From Bacillota bacterium (GTDB taxonomy: Bacteria; Bacillota; Sulfobacillia; Thermaerobacterales; RSA17): a DNA stretch of 20,650 bases. Below the pieces are notes generated by a model. The model was not told the origin of the DNA. It did not search any database and was given only the letters and a program-made list of their open reading frames with translations. The number at the start of each line of letters is the position of its first letter. The stretch's first letter is position 1. A program made the position numbers and the translations under genes. Location: NCBI GenBank assembly GCA_017577485.1, contig PKRI01000035.1, forward strand, positions 1 to 20,650, read 5' to 3'. Shown one piece after another: positions 1 through 7,177 of the stretch.

Positions 1-2
1 TC

Positions 3-254
3 GACATCGCCAAGCGCCTGCTCGATTACGGCATGCACCCGCCGACGGTGTATTTCCCGCTGATCGTGGAAGAGGCCATGATGATCGAGCCGACCGACGC
101 CGAATCGAAAGAAACGCTCGATGCCTTTGTCGAGGCGCTGGCCGAGATCGTCCGCGAGGCCCGCGAGGATCCCGAGCGGGTCAAGCAGGCGCCCCATACG
201 ACGCCGGTGCGGCGGCTCGACGAAGCCCGGGCGGCGCGCCGTCCCTGCCGCCTA
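3..254 (+). CDS. gcvPB: Glycine dehydrogenase (decarboxylating) subunit 2, C-terminal part; stop codon lost
   Basis: This is the C-terminal end of the P-protein beta-type subunit of the glycine cleavage system, a PLP enzyme that decarboxylates glycine and passes the aminomethyl group to the H-protein lipoamide. The 5' part lies outside the window. The visible residues include a DYGMHPPTVYFPL stretch, MMIEPTDAESKETLDAF and the near-terminal APHTTPVRRLDEARAARRP, all typical of GcvPB. Family members usually end a few residues after the AARRP/AARKP element. Here the frame does not stop: it stays open to 1148, through two genes on the other strand, with low-complexity Arg/Pro/Gly sequence that looks like antisense shadow. 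A TAG exists one frame away at 253-255, inside the palindrome CCTAGG. I therefore end the feature there and regard the 3' end as altered by a frameshift, deletion or assembly error. The family call is firm; the true end is not. Confidence 0.88.
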
Positions 255-878
255 GGGCCCCGGACCGGGATGTTGCCGTCCCGACCCCCGGGCTTGCGGC
301 CCCGGTGCCGCCCGGGCTGGCACGAGCACGTCCCGCACGGAACCCCACGGCACCGGCCAGCCCCAGTCCTGATCCCGCCGCGCCCGCAGGTAGGTGTCGA
401 AGGCGATGCGGCCCAGGGCCACCACCACCCGCACCCGCTCCAGCAGCGCCAGCTCCCGCTCCAGAAACGGGCGGCAGGCGGCCAGTTCCTCCACCAGGGG
501 ACGGTTGCCCGGCGGCGCGCAGCGGCACGAGGCCGTGATGAAGCAGTCCCGCACTTCCAGGCCGTCGCCCCGGTGACGGGATTCGGGCCGGTTGGCGAAC
601 CCCGCCCGGTAGAGGGCCCGGAACAGCCAGTCACCGGAACTGTCGCCGGTGAACATGCGGCCGGTGCGGTTGGCGCCGTGGGCGGCCGGGGCCAACCCCA
701 CCACCAGCAGGCGGGCGGCAGGGTCGCCGAAACCGGGCACCGGCCTGGACCAGTACCGCTGGCCCCGGTACGCGGGCCGCGGCTGCGCCGCCACCGCCTC
801 GCGGAACGCCGTCAGGCGGGGGCACCGCCGGCACCCGGCGATCTCGGCGGCCAGGCCCGCCAGGAGGGCGTCACGCAA
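252..878 (-). CDS. Family 5 (UDGb-type) uracil-DNA glycosylase, apparently C-terminally truncated
   Basis: The predicted 208-residue protein matches Fe-S uracil-DNA glycosylases of the UDGb type, which excise uracil and other deaminated bases from DNA. Visible hallmarks are the N-terminal CRRCPRL pair (Cys16/Cys19), the motif GLAPAAHGANRTGRMFTGD, and two further cluster cysteines in CRCAPP and AACRPF. The start is a TTG whose first eight bases overlap the end of the upstream kinase gene (stop at 871-873), which suggests translational coupling. The C-terminus is wrong. After ALGRIAFDTYL the sequence turns into Gly/Ala/Pro-rich filler and stops. The conserved H-(P/V)-S-x-Q-N-T motif, normally 25-35 residues before the end, is absent in this frame and in the other two minus frames. 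The stop (252-254) overlaps the displaced gcvPB stop. The protein is probably non-functional if the sequence is correct. Confidence 0.82.
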   Translation of the reverse strand: MRDALLAGLAAEIAGCRRCPRLTAFREAVAAQPRPAYRGQRYWSRPVPGFGDPAARLLVVGLAPAAHGANRTGRMFTGDSSGDWLFRALYRAGFANRPESRHRGDGLEVRDCFITASCRCAPPGNRPLVEELAACRPFLERELALLERVRVVVALGRIAFDTYLRARRDQDWGWPVPWGSVRDVLVPARAAPGPQARGSGRQHPGPGP

Positions 879-1842
879 CCCGGGCCGCCACCCAGGCCAT
901 CAACTGCACCGCCTCGGCGTAAAACTTGGCGTCGTCTTCCCGCAGGGCGTATCCCATGGCGGTCACCCCGTACAGCCCCAGGTAGGCCAGCAGGCGCTCT
1001 TCCCGGGCGGGTTCGGCGTCGCCGGCCCCGTATCCCTCCAGGAACGCCTGCCAGCAGCCCTCGTCGGGCCGGCGGCAAAGCAACTCGGCGGCGATGCGGT
1101 GCCAGTCGAAGACGGGGTCGCCGGCCACGGCGCTCTCGAAATCGATGACGGCCACCAGGTCCCCGTCGGGCCCGGCCAGCAGGTTGCGGAAGGAGTAGTC
1201 CCGGTGGCACAGCACCAGGCGGTCCACCGCCCCCGCGGCCCGGGGCAGCTGGTCGATGAGCCAGTTCCGCACCTGTCGCCGCAGGCGCCGGTCCTGGCGG
1301 GGCAGCGCGTGGCGGGCGGTCTCCACGTCCCAGCGCAGGATGGTGTCCAGCAGGAACGAGCACCAGTCTTCGGCCACGCCCTGGCAGTCGCCCCCCGTGG
1401 CCGCCAGGGGACCGGCCCGTTCGAAGCAGCGCACGTCGTGCAGGGCCCTGAGCCAGGCACCGGCCTGGCGGTAAGCCCGGCGGCGCGCGGCGGCGCTCCA
1501 CCCGGCGGACGCCTCCTCGGCGGGACGGGCGCCGGGAACCCGCCGGTACAGCGAGAACGGCACCATCTGGCCCTGGCGCACGGGAAACCGGGAGGTCAGG
1601 CAGCCGTCCGCCGGGGCCCGCACGTGGCCCGCGGCCAGCAGCGGCGGTACGGGCACCTGGGACGCCGCCAGGCGGTGGGCGATGGTGTCGACCCGCTGCT
1701 TGGCCTCGCTGCGCCAGAACTTCAGCACCAGGTCCGGCGAGGCCAGCACCAGGTGGGTGTAGTCGCCGACCACCGACCAGTCCCGCGGTTCGGTGGCGAC
1801 GCCGGCGGTAGCCGCAGCCTCTTGCACCAGGTCCGGCACCAT
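871..1842 (-). CDS. Aminoglycoside phosphotransferase (APH)-family kinase-like protein
   Basis: A 323-residue cytoplasmic protein with the APH/choline-kinase fold. An N-lobe lysine lies in LVLKFWRSEA (Lys41). The catalytic loop LCHRDYSFRNLL holds Asp215 and Asn220, and the metal-binding DFE-like segment AVIDFESAVAGDPVFDW holds Asp234. Such proteins phosphorylate small hydroxylated molecules (antibiotics, homoserine, choline, sugars). The sequence does not tell which substrate, and calling it a resistance gene would be unjustified. The ATG at 1842 is preceded by a G-rich stretch that can serve as a ribosome site. The stop overlaps the uracil-DNA glycosylase start by 8 bp, so the two are probably co-transcribed. 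No promoter is clear in the 239 bp upstream. Confidence 0.85.
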   Translation of the reverse strand: MVPDLVQEAAATAGVATEPRDWSVVGDYTHLVLASPDLVLKFWRSEAKQRVDTIAHRLAASQVPVPPLLAAGHVRAPADGCLTSRFPVRQGQMVPFSLYRRVPGARPAEEASAGWSAAARRRAYRQAGAWLRALHDVRCFERAGPLAATGGDCQGVAEDWCSFLLDTILRWDVETARHALPRQDRRLRRQVRNWLIDQLPRAAGAVDRLVLCHRDYSFRNLLAGPDGDLVAVIDFESAVAGDPVFDWHRIAAELLCRRPDEGCWQAFLEGYGAGDAEPAREERLLAYLGLYGVTAMGYALREDDAKFYAEAVQLMAWVAARVA

Positions 1843-2021
1843 GGTTCGGCCCCCGCTCGGCAGGTCTCGCGGCCCAAAGCCGCGGCGTCAGGCGGGTCTC
1901 CCAAAAGCCCGGGCCGCTGCCCGGTGCCCAAGCCGATTTGACACGGTGCCGCCGCGATCCTTTTCCTGCCGCCGGCGCCCGCCGCCGCCTCCAACCCGTA
2001 CACGCATGCTGCCTGAGCCCT

Positions 2022-2076
2022 GCACGCGCCGGCTGGACCTCCACCCGCCGCCGGCTGCACCCGCACGCGCCGGCTG
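2022..2076. repeat. Short direct repeat in the gap between the APH gene and the RND gene
   Basis: The 14-mer GCACGCGCCGGCTG occurs at 2022-2035 and again at 2063-2076, with a related GCCGCCGGCTGCAC between them. It lies just past the stop of the RND gene. The rest of the 1843-2081 gap is GC-rich and holds nothing I can name. Confidence 0.5.
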
Positions 2077-2081
2077 CCCAG

Positions 2082-5000
2082 TCACGCGGCGCGCGCGCCG
2101 GGGCGCAGCCGCCGCAGCCAGCCCACCAGGTCCTCCAGGTACGTGTAGGCCACCGGCACCAGCACCAGCGACACCAGGGTCGAAAGGGTGAGCCCCCCCA
2201 CCACCACCGTCGCCAGCGGCGCCTCGACCTCGGACCCCTCGCCGATGCCCAGGGCCAGGGGCAGCATGCCCAGGACGGTGGTCAGCGTGGTCATGAGAAT
2301 GGGCCGCAGCCGCACGCCGGCCGCCCGGGCCAGCGCCTCACCCCGCTCCAGGCCGCGGGCCCGCAGCTGGTTCACGTAGTCCACCAGCACGATGGCGTTG
2401 TTGACCACGATGCCGCCCACCATGATCACGCCGATGAAGGCCACCACGCTCAGGTTGCGGCCGGTCAGGATCAGCGACGCCACGGAACCCACCAGGCCGA
2501 AGGGCACCGCCAGCATGATGGCCAGGGGATGCAGGAAGTTCTCGTACAGGCTGGCCAGGATCATGTAGATCAACACGATCGACAGCCCCAGGGCGAAGCC
2601 CAGGTCGTCGAAGGCCTCGTACATCCGCTGGGTCTCGCCGGCCAGGCGCACCCGGTAGCCGGCCGGCACCTCCAGGCCGGCCAGGGCCTCCTCGATGGCG
2701 GTGCTGACCTCGCCCAGGCTGGCGCCGGCCACGCTGGCGTAAACCGAAGCCGAGCGTTCCCTGTCGTCGCGGGTGATGGTCTGGGCGCCAAAGCCCCGCT
2801 CCAGCCGCGCCACCTCGCCCAGCAGCACCGACCCCGCGGGACCGTTGAGCCGCAGCGACGCCACGTCGTCGACGGTCCGGCGGGCCGACGGGTCCAGCAC
2901 CACCCGCACGTCCAGCGGGTCTCCGCCGGTGTCCAGCCGGGAGGCCACGACGCCGTTGAAGGCGTCCTCCACCGCCGCCCCTACCTGGGCCGGGACCATG
3001 CCCAGCCGCGCCAGGCGCTCACGGTCCAGCACCACCCGCACCTCGGGGCGCACGCGCTCGAAGGACGTGTCGGGCTCGACGATCCCCGGGATGTCTTCCA
3101 TGCGGTCCAGCACCTGCTGGGCCAGGTCCTCCAGCACCGTCAGGTCGGGGCCGGTGATGCGCACCTCGATCTGGGCCATGCTGGTCGAGGCTGCCGCGCC
3201 GAAAACGGTAGGCTCACTGACGGTGATGTCGGCGCCGGGGATGGACGCCGTCGCGCGCCGCAGTTCGGTGCTGATCTCCTGGGCGGACCGCTGCCTTTGC
3301 CCCCGGCGAACCAGGTGCAGCGTCACGCTGGCCGACCCCTCGTTGACCTGGGTCACCACCCTCTCCGCTTCGGGGACTGCAGCCGCCACCTGTTCCAGGC
3401 GCCGGGCCACGTCGTCGGCGGCGGCCAGAGTGGAACCGGGCGGCAGCTGCGCCGTGATGGTGACCTGGCCCTGATCCAGCGCCGGCAGGAACTCGGTGCC
3501 CATTCGGGACAGCGCCGCGCCCGTCAGGCCGGCGGCCGCCACGGCCACCGCCACCACCAGAGCCCGCCGGCGCAGGGCCGCCCGCACCAAACCCTCCATC
3601 CAGGCGGCCATGCCCCTCCGGGGGACGGAATCCTCGCCGCCGGCCACCGCCGGCCCAGTCAGGTCCCGCCCTGCCCGCGCCTGGCGGGCCAGCAGGCGCG
3701 AGGCCAGCATGGGCACCAGCGTCAGGGCGCCGATCAACGAGATGACCAGCGAGAAGGTCACCGTCAGCGCCAGCTGCTCGAACACCTGGGCGGTGAAGCC
3801 GCCCACGAAGATCACCGGCAGGAACACGGCGATGGTGGTCAGGGTCGAAGCGGCGATGGCCGTGGCCACCTCGCCGGTGCCTGTCAGGGCCGCCTCGTCG
3901 GGCGCCGCCCCTTCCTGCCGCCGGCGGTAGATGCTCTCCAGCACCACGATGGCGTTGTCCACCAGCATGCCGATGCCCAGGCCCAGACCGCCCAGCGACA
4001 CCAGGTTCAGCGTGATGTCGCTGAAGTAGATGGGCACGAAGGTGGCGATGATGCTGATCGGGATGGCGGTGGCGATCACCAGCGTGGCCGGCACGTTGCG
4101 GAGGAACAGGTACAGCACCGCCACCGCCAGCACGCCGCCGGTGATGCCGCTGGTGGCCACGCTGCGGATGGAGTGCTGCACGAACTCGGCCTGGTCCTGG
4201 ACCACCGCCACCTCGACGTCGGGTGGCAGGTCCCGCTGCAGCCGGGCCAGCTCGGCCAGGACCTCCCGCACCACCTGGACCGTGTTGGCCCGGGGTTCCT
4301 TGACGACCGAGATCTGCACGGCGGGCTGGCCGTTGAGGCGGCTGACGGACTCTTGCTCCCCCAGGGTCAGGTCCACCCGGCCCAGCTGGCCCAGCCGCAC
4401 CACGCCGGCGGGGGTGGCGATGGGCAGGTCCCGCAGTTCCTCGACGCTCTTCACACGAGCCGTGGTCCGGATCAGCAGTTTGCGGTCGCCCTCGGTCACC
4501 GAGCCGCCGGGCAGGTCAAGGTTGCCGGCCCGGAGGGCCGACACCACGGCGTCCATGGTCAGGCCGTACGCCTCCAGCCGGGCGGGATCCAGCGTCACCC
4601 GCACCTCACGGTCCGGGGCGCCGCTGACGGTGACCTGGGCCACGCCTTCGATGCGGGCCAGCCGCGGTTCAATGACGTCCTGGCCCAGGCGCAGCAGTTC
4701 CGTGGGCGAGCGCTGGCCGCCGATGGTCAGCAGCAGCACCGGCGCCGCCCGCACATCGAATTTGTAGACGACGGGGCGCTCCACCTCGTCCGGCAGCAGG
4801 CCCAGCACCTGGTCCACCCGCTCCCGCACGTCCAGGGCGGCCACGTCCATGTCGGTGCCCCACTCGAAGTCGAGGATGACGATGGACGTGCCCTCGACGC
4901 TGTCGGAAGACACCGACCGCACCCGGTCCACGCTGGCCAGGGCCTCCTCCAGGGGCCGGGTGACCAGGGACTCGACCTCCTGGGGCGCGGCGTTGGGGTA

Positions 5001-5150
5001 TTCGGTCACCACCGCCGCAATGGGAAAGGACAGGTCGGGAAACAGCTCGACGGGCAGCCGGCCGAGGGACACAAGGCCCAGCAGCACCACCACCAGCGTC
5101 GCCATCACCACGGTGACCGGGCGGCGGATCGACAGCAGCGTGATGTTCAT
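2082..5150 (-). CDS. RND-family efflux transporter, permease subunit (HAE1/SwrC-like)
   Basis: A 1022-residue inner-membrane proton-driven exporter of the AcrB/hydrophobe-amphiphile type. The N-terminus (first transmembrane segment, then LPVELFPDLSFP and YPNAAPQEVE) is characteristic. The segment GLGIGMLVDNAIVVLE carries the proton-relay aspartate Asp398, followed by Asn399 where AcrB has a second Asp; Asn here is common in the family. A second half-repeat is visible, with VGGIVVNNAIVLVDYVN near the C-terminus. Length is normal for the family. It starts at an ATG overlapping the stop of the membrane-fusion gene (ATGA, 4 bp), so it is translationally coupled. No TolC-like gene is present. In a single-membrane cell such pumps (for example SwrC/YerP of Bacillus) act at the cytoplasmic membrane. 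Substrate unknown. Confidence 0.95.
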   Translation of the reverse strand: MNITLLSIRRPVTVVMATLVVVLLGLVSLGRLPVELFPDLSFPIAAVVTEYPNAAPQEVESLVTRPLEEALASVDRVRSVSSDSVEGTSIVILDFEWGTDMDVAALDVRERVDQVLGLLPDEVERPVVYKFDVRAAPVLLLTIGGQRSPTELLRLGQDVIEPRLARIEGVAQVTVSGAPDREVRVTLDPARLEAYGLTMDAVVSALRAGNLDLPGGSVTEGDRKLLIRTTARVKSVEELRDLPIATPAGVVRLGQLGRVDLTLGEQESVSRLNGQPAVQISVVKEPRANTVQVVREVLAELARLQRDLPPDVEVAVVQDQAEFVQHSIRSVATSGITGGVLAVAVLYLFLRNVPATLVIATAIPISIIATFVPIYFSDITLNLVSLGGLGLGIGMLVDNAIVVLESIYRRRQEGAAPDEAALTGTGEVATAIAASTLTTIAVFLPVIFVGGFTAQVFEQLALTVTFSLVISLIGALTLVPMLASRLLARQARAGRDLTGPAVAGGEDSVPRRGMAAWMEGLVRAALRRRALVVAVAVAAAGLTGAALSRMGTEFLPALDQGQVTITAQLPPGSTLAAADDVARRLEQVAAAVPEAERVVTQVNEGSASVTLHLVRRGQRQRSAQEISTELRRATASIPGADITVSEPTVFGAAASTSMAQIEVRITGPDLTVLEDLAQQVLDRMEDIPGIVEPDTSFERVRPEVRVVLDRERLARLGMVPAQVGAAVEDAFNGVVASRLDTGGDPLDVRVVLDPSARRTVDDVASLRLNGPAGSVLLGEVARLERGFGAQTITRDDRERSASVYASVAGASLGEVSTAIEEALAGLEVPAGYRVRLAGETQRMYEAFDDLGFALGLSIVLIYMILASLYENFLHPLAIMLAVPFGLVGSVASLILTGRNLSVVAFIGVIMVGGIVVNNAIVLVDYVNQLRARGLERGEALARAAGVRLRPILMTTLTTVLGMLPLALGIGEGSEVEAPLATVVVGGLTLSTLVSLVLVPVAYTYLEDLVGWLRRLRPGARAA

Positions 5151-6331
5151 CGCGCGGCCTCACCCACCGGCCGCACGCGGGCGCCGTCGAAGAGGTTCTC
5201 CTGGCCCGTCACGATGACGGTTTCGCCGGCCTCGAGCCCCGAAACGATCTCCACCCAGGAGCCGTCCAGGATGCCCGTCTCCACCGGGCGGCGCCGGGCC
5301 CTGTCGTCTTCGACCACGTAGACAAAGGTCTCGTCGCCCTGGTTGACCACGGCGTCCACGGGCGCCGCTACCACGCCCTGCCGCCGGTCCAGGGGCACCA
5401 CCACCTCGGCGGTCATGCCCGCCTTGAGGAGGCCGTCGGCGTTGTCCAGCATCACCTCGACCGGGTAGGACAACTGGCCCTGGGCCGGGATGTCGGGCAC
5501 GAAGACGACCTCGCCGGTCAGTTCCACACCGGCCGCCGGGACCGTCACCGCCACCGCGGCGCCCGGCCGGAAGCGGCCGATGTGCAGTTCCGACACGGGG
5601 ACCACCAGCCGCATCCGGGACGCGTCCACCACCATGCCCACCGGCTGGCCGGCCGCCACCGGCGAGCCTACGTCCGCGTCCAGCCGGGCCAGGGTGCCGG
5701 CGATGGGCGCGGTGATCCGCGTCTCCTCCAGTTGCCGGCGCAGCACGTCCAGGGCGGCCCGGGCCTGCTCCACCTGCTGGGGCGCCACCACCTCGGCCTG
5801 GTGGCGGGCCATGCGCAGCTGGTGCTCGGCGTCCTCCACGTCCCAGCGGGTGGCCTGGCCCCTCTCCATGAAGGCCTGGGTACGGGCGTACAACTGCTGC
5901 GCGTGCTCCAGCTGCAGGCGAGCCTGCTCCAGCCCGGCCACCGCCAGGTCGTAGCTGGCCTGGGCCTGCTGGAGGCGGGACGGCAGGTCGCCGGCGTCCA
6001 GGCGGATCACCACGGTGCCGGCCCGGACGGTCTCGCCCTCATCGACCAGCACCTCGGCCACCCGGCCGCCGGTCAGCGACACCAGGGGCGCGGTGCGGTC
6101 GGGTTCCAGGGTGCCGCTGAGCCGAAGGTCGGCGCTGAGATCGCGATGCTGGACCTCCGCCACCAGGACCGGCAGGGCCTCTTCGCCGGCGGTCGTATCA
6201 CCGCCCCCGCCGCCGGTCTCATTGCCCGCCTGCAGCAGTGAGCACCCGGCCCCCAGGGCCGCCAGGGCGAAGATCGTGCCTCCCGTCAGGAGCACAGCAA
6301 GACGACGAGGTCGACGTCGGGTGCTGGACAA
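5147..6331 (-). CDS. Membrane-fusion (periplasmic adaptor) lipoprotein of the RND efflux system
   Basis: A 394-residue HlyD/AcrA-type adaptor. It has an Arg-rich n-region, a hydrophobic stretch and a lipoprotein-like cleavage site LAALGAGC (Cys30; Gly at -3 is slightly non-canonical). A Gly/Glu-rich linker follows. Then come the barrel-sandwich half LSGTLEPDRTAPLVSLTGGRV, a long Gln/Ala/Leu-rich coiled-coil hairpin (about residues 110-200), the second half ITAPIAGTLARLDADVGSPV, and beta-barrel and membrane-proximal domains ending near GLEAGETVIVTG. It bridges the RND permease to the outside. The gene lies 7 nt downstream of the tetR stop and overlaps the RND start by 4 bp. Confidence 0.94.
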   Translation of the reverse strand: MSSTRRRPRRLAVLLTGGTIFALAALGAGCSLLQAGNETGGGGGDTTAGEEALPVLVAEVQHRDLSADLRLSGTLEPDRTAPLVSLTGGRVAEVLVDEGETVRAGTVVIRLDAGDLPSRLQQAQASYDLAVAGLEQARLQLEHAQQLYARTQAFMERGQATRWDVEDAEHQLRMARHQAEVVAPQQVEQARAALDVLRRQLEETRITAPIAGTLARLDADVGSPVAAGQPVGMVVDASRMRLVVPVSELHIGRFRPGAAVAVTVPAAGVELTGEVVFVPDIPAQGQLSYPVEVMLDNADGLLKAGMTAEVVVPLDRRQGVVAAPVDAVVNQGDETFVYVVEDDRARRRPVETGILDGSWVEIVSGLEAGETVIVTGQENLFDGARVRPVGEAAR

Positions 6332-6338
6332 GGTGCCT

Positions 6339-6968
6339 TCACTCCTCGGGAACCAGCCAGTCGATGATCAGGTCGGACAGCAGGCGCACCAGCCGGCGAA
6401 AGGGGAGCGCTTCGGGATCCAGCAGCGCCTGCAGGGCCAGGCCCTCGAAGACGGCGATGACGGCGGCGCCGGCCGCCCCGGGATCCACCGAGTCGCGGAT
6501 CAGGCCGCGCTGCTGCAGGTCGGCCAGCAGCTCCCGGGCGCGCCTGCGCAGTTCCCCGTACAGCTGGCGCAGGCCGGCGCCGGCCTCGGCGTCGCCCCGC
6601 AGGGCCGCCGTCAGGTACTCCAGGTAGAGGGGCACGGCCTGGCGGTCCTCCTTGATGGGCGCCAGGGCCCGGGCCACCACCTCTTCGGCAATGCGGCGCA
6701 GGTCCGCGGCGCGGCCGCCCGGCGTGGTGAGCCCCGCCCCGTCGATGAGCACCCGGAACTGCTCCAGCCGCCCCTGCAGGATGGTGGTGAACAGGGCCTG
6801 CTTGGACGGGTGATACAGGTAGACCGCCGCCTTGGACACCCCGGCCCGCTCGGCGATCTCGTCCATGGTGGCCGCGTGGTAGCCCTTCTCGGCGAAGACG
6901 CCGAAGGCGGCGTCCAGGATGCGGCGCCGGGTGTCGCTGATGCGCTTGCTGTCCATGCTTTCCCCCAT
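6339..6968 (-). CDS. TetR/AcrR-family transcriptional regulator of the efflux operon
   Basis: A 209-residue TetR-type repressor. The N-terminal helix-turn-helix is clear: RRRILDAAFGVFAEKGYHAA, then MDEIAERAGVSKAAVYLYHPS, then KQALF. The C-terminal ligand-binding domain is helical and divergent, as usual. I keep the first ATG because GGGGG sits about 7 nt upstream of it; an ATG four codons in is possible, but its purine-rich stretch is too close. It is the first gene of tetR-adaptor-RND, so by location it should control its own operon and release on binding a pump substrate. Matching operator-like palindromes lie about 80 bp upstream. Confidence 0.93.
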   Translation of the reverse strand: MGESMDSKRISDTRRRILDAAFGVFAEKGYHAATMDEIAERAGVSKAAVYLYHPSKQALFTTILQGRLEQFRVLIDGAGLTTPGGRAADLRRIAEEVVARALAPIKEDRQAVPLYLEYLTAALRGDAEAGAGLRQLYGELRRRARELLADLQQRGLIRDSVDPGAAGAAVIAVFEGLALQALLDPEALPFRRLVRLLSDLIIDWLVPEE

Positions 6969-7047
6969 GGTTTGCCCCCATGCGGGCCGCTTGCCGCCGG
7001 GGCGTCACCAACGGCCGCCTGGGCTGCAGTGGCTGCCGCCTCAGGTG

Positions 7048-7080
7048 ACTGACCAGTCAGTTACTGACCGGCCAGTAACT
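7048..7080 (-). promoter_or_regulatory. Two overlapping TetR-type operators upstream of the tetR-efflux operon
   Basis: Site 1 (7048-7061) is a perfect inverted repeat ACTGAC-CA-GTCAGT. Site 2 (7059-7080) has 10-bp arms AGTTACTGAC and GCCAGTAACT around CG, with one mismatched pair. Their centres are 15 bp apart and the sites share three bases. The TNACTGAC...GTCAGTNA style resembles operators of TetR-family efflux regulators. It is the only such element near tetR, so autoregulation by a pair of dimers is the natural reading. I could not identify a convincing -35/-10 pair around it. Confidence 0.8.
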
Positions 7081-7130
7081 ACGGGGTGGACATCAAAACT
7101 CCTGCAGGCGGAACGCAAATTTCCCTGGGG

Positions 7131-7173
7131 AAATGCCCCGCCCGGCGCCCGGACGGGTGCCGCGCCCGGCGGG
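7131..7173 (-). terminator. GC-rich hairpin after the penicillin-acylase-family gene
   Basis: On the minus strand, immediately after the stop at 7178, 12-nt arms (7162-7173 and 7137-7148) pair with a single G-G mismatch and are followed by GCATTT. It overlaps a short AT-rich inverted repeat ATTTCCC-TG-GGGAAAT at 7119-7134. The T-run is weak, so this is a probable rather than certain terminator separating this gene from the efflux operon. Confidence 0.5.
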
Positions 7174-7177
7174 CCGG

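Noticed and set aside
871..1842. Calling the APH-family gene an aminoglycoside resistance determinant
   Set aside because: The kinase motifs define only the fold; the family includes many non-resistance kinases and no resistance context is seen.
1938..1943. Perfect TTGACA on the plus strand
   Set aside because: There is no -10 at the right distance and no plus-strand gene downstream.
1938..5321. A very long plus-strand open frame opposite the RND gene
   Set aside because: It is antisense to a well-conserved transporter, rich in His/Gln/Gly, and shows no recognisable domain; long shadow frames are expected at this GC content.
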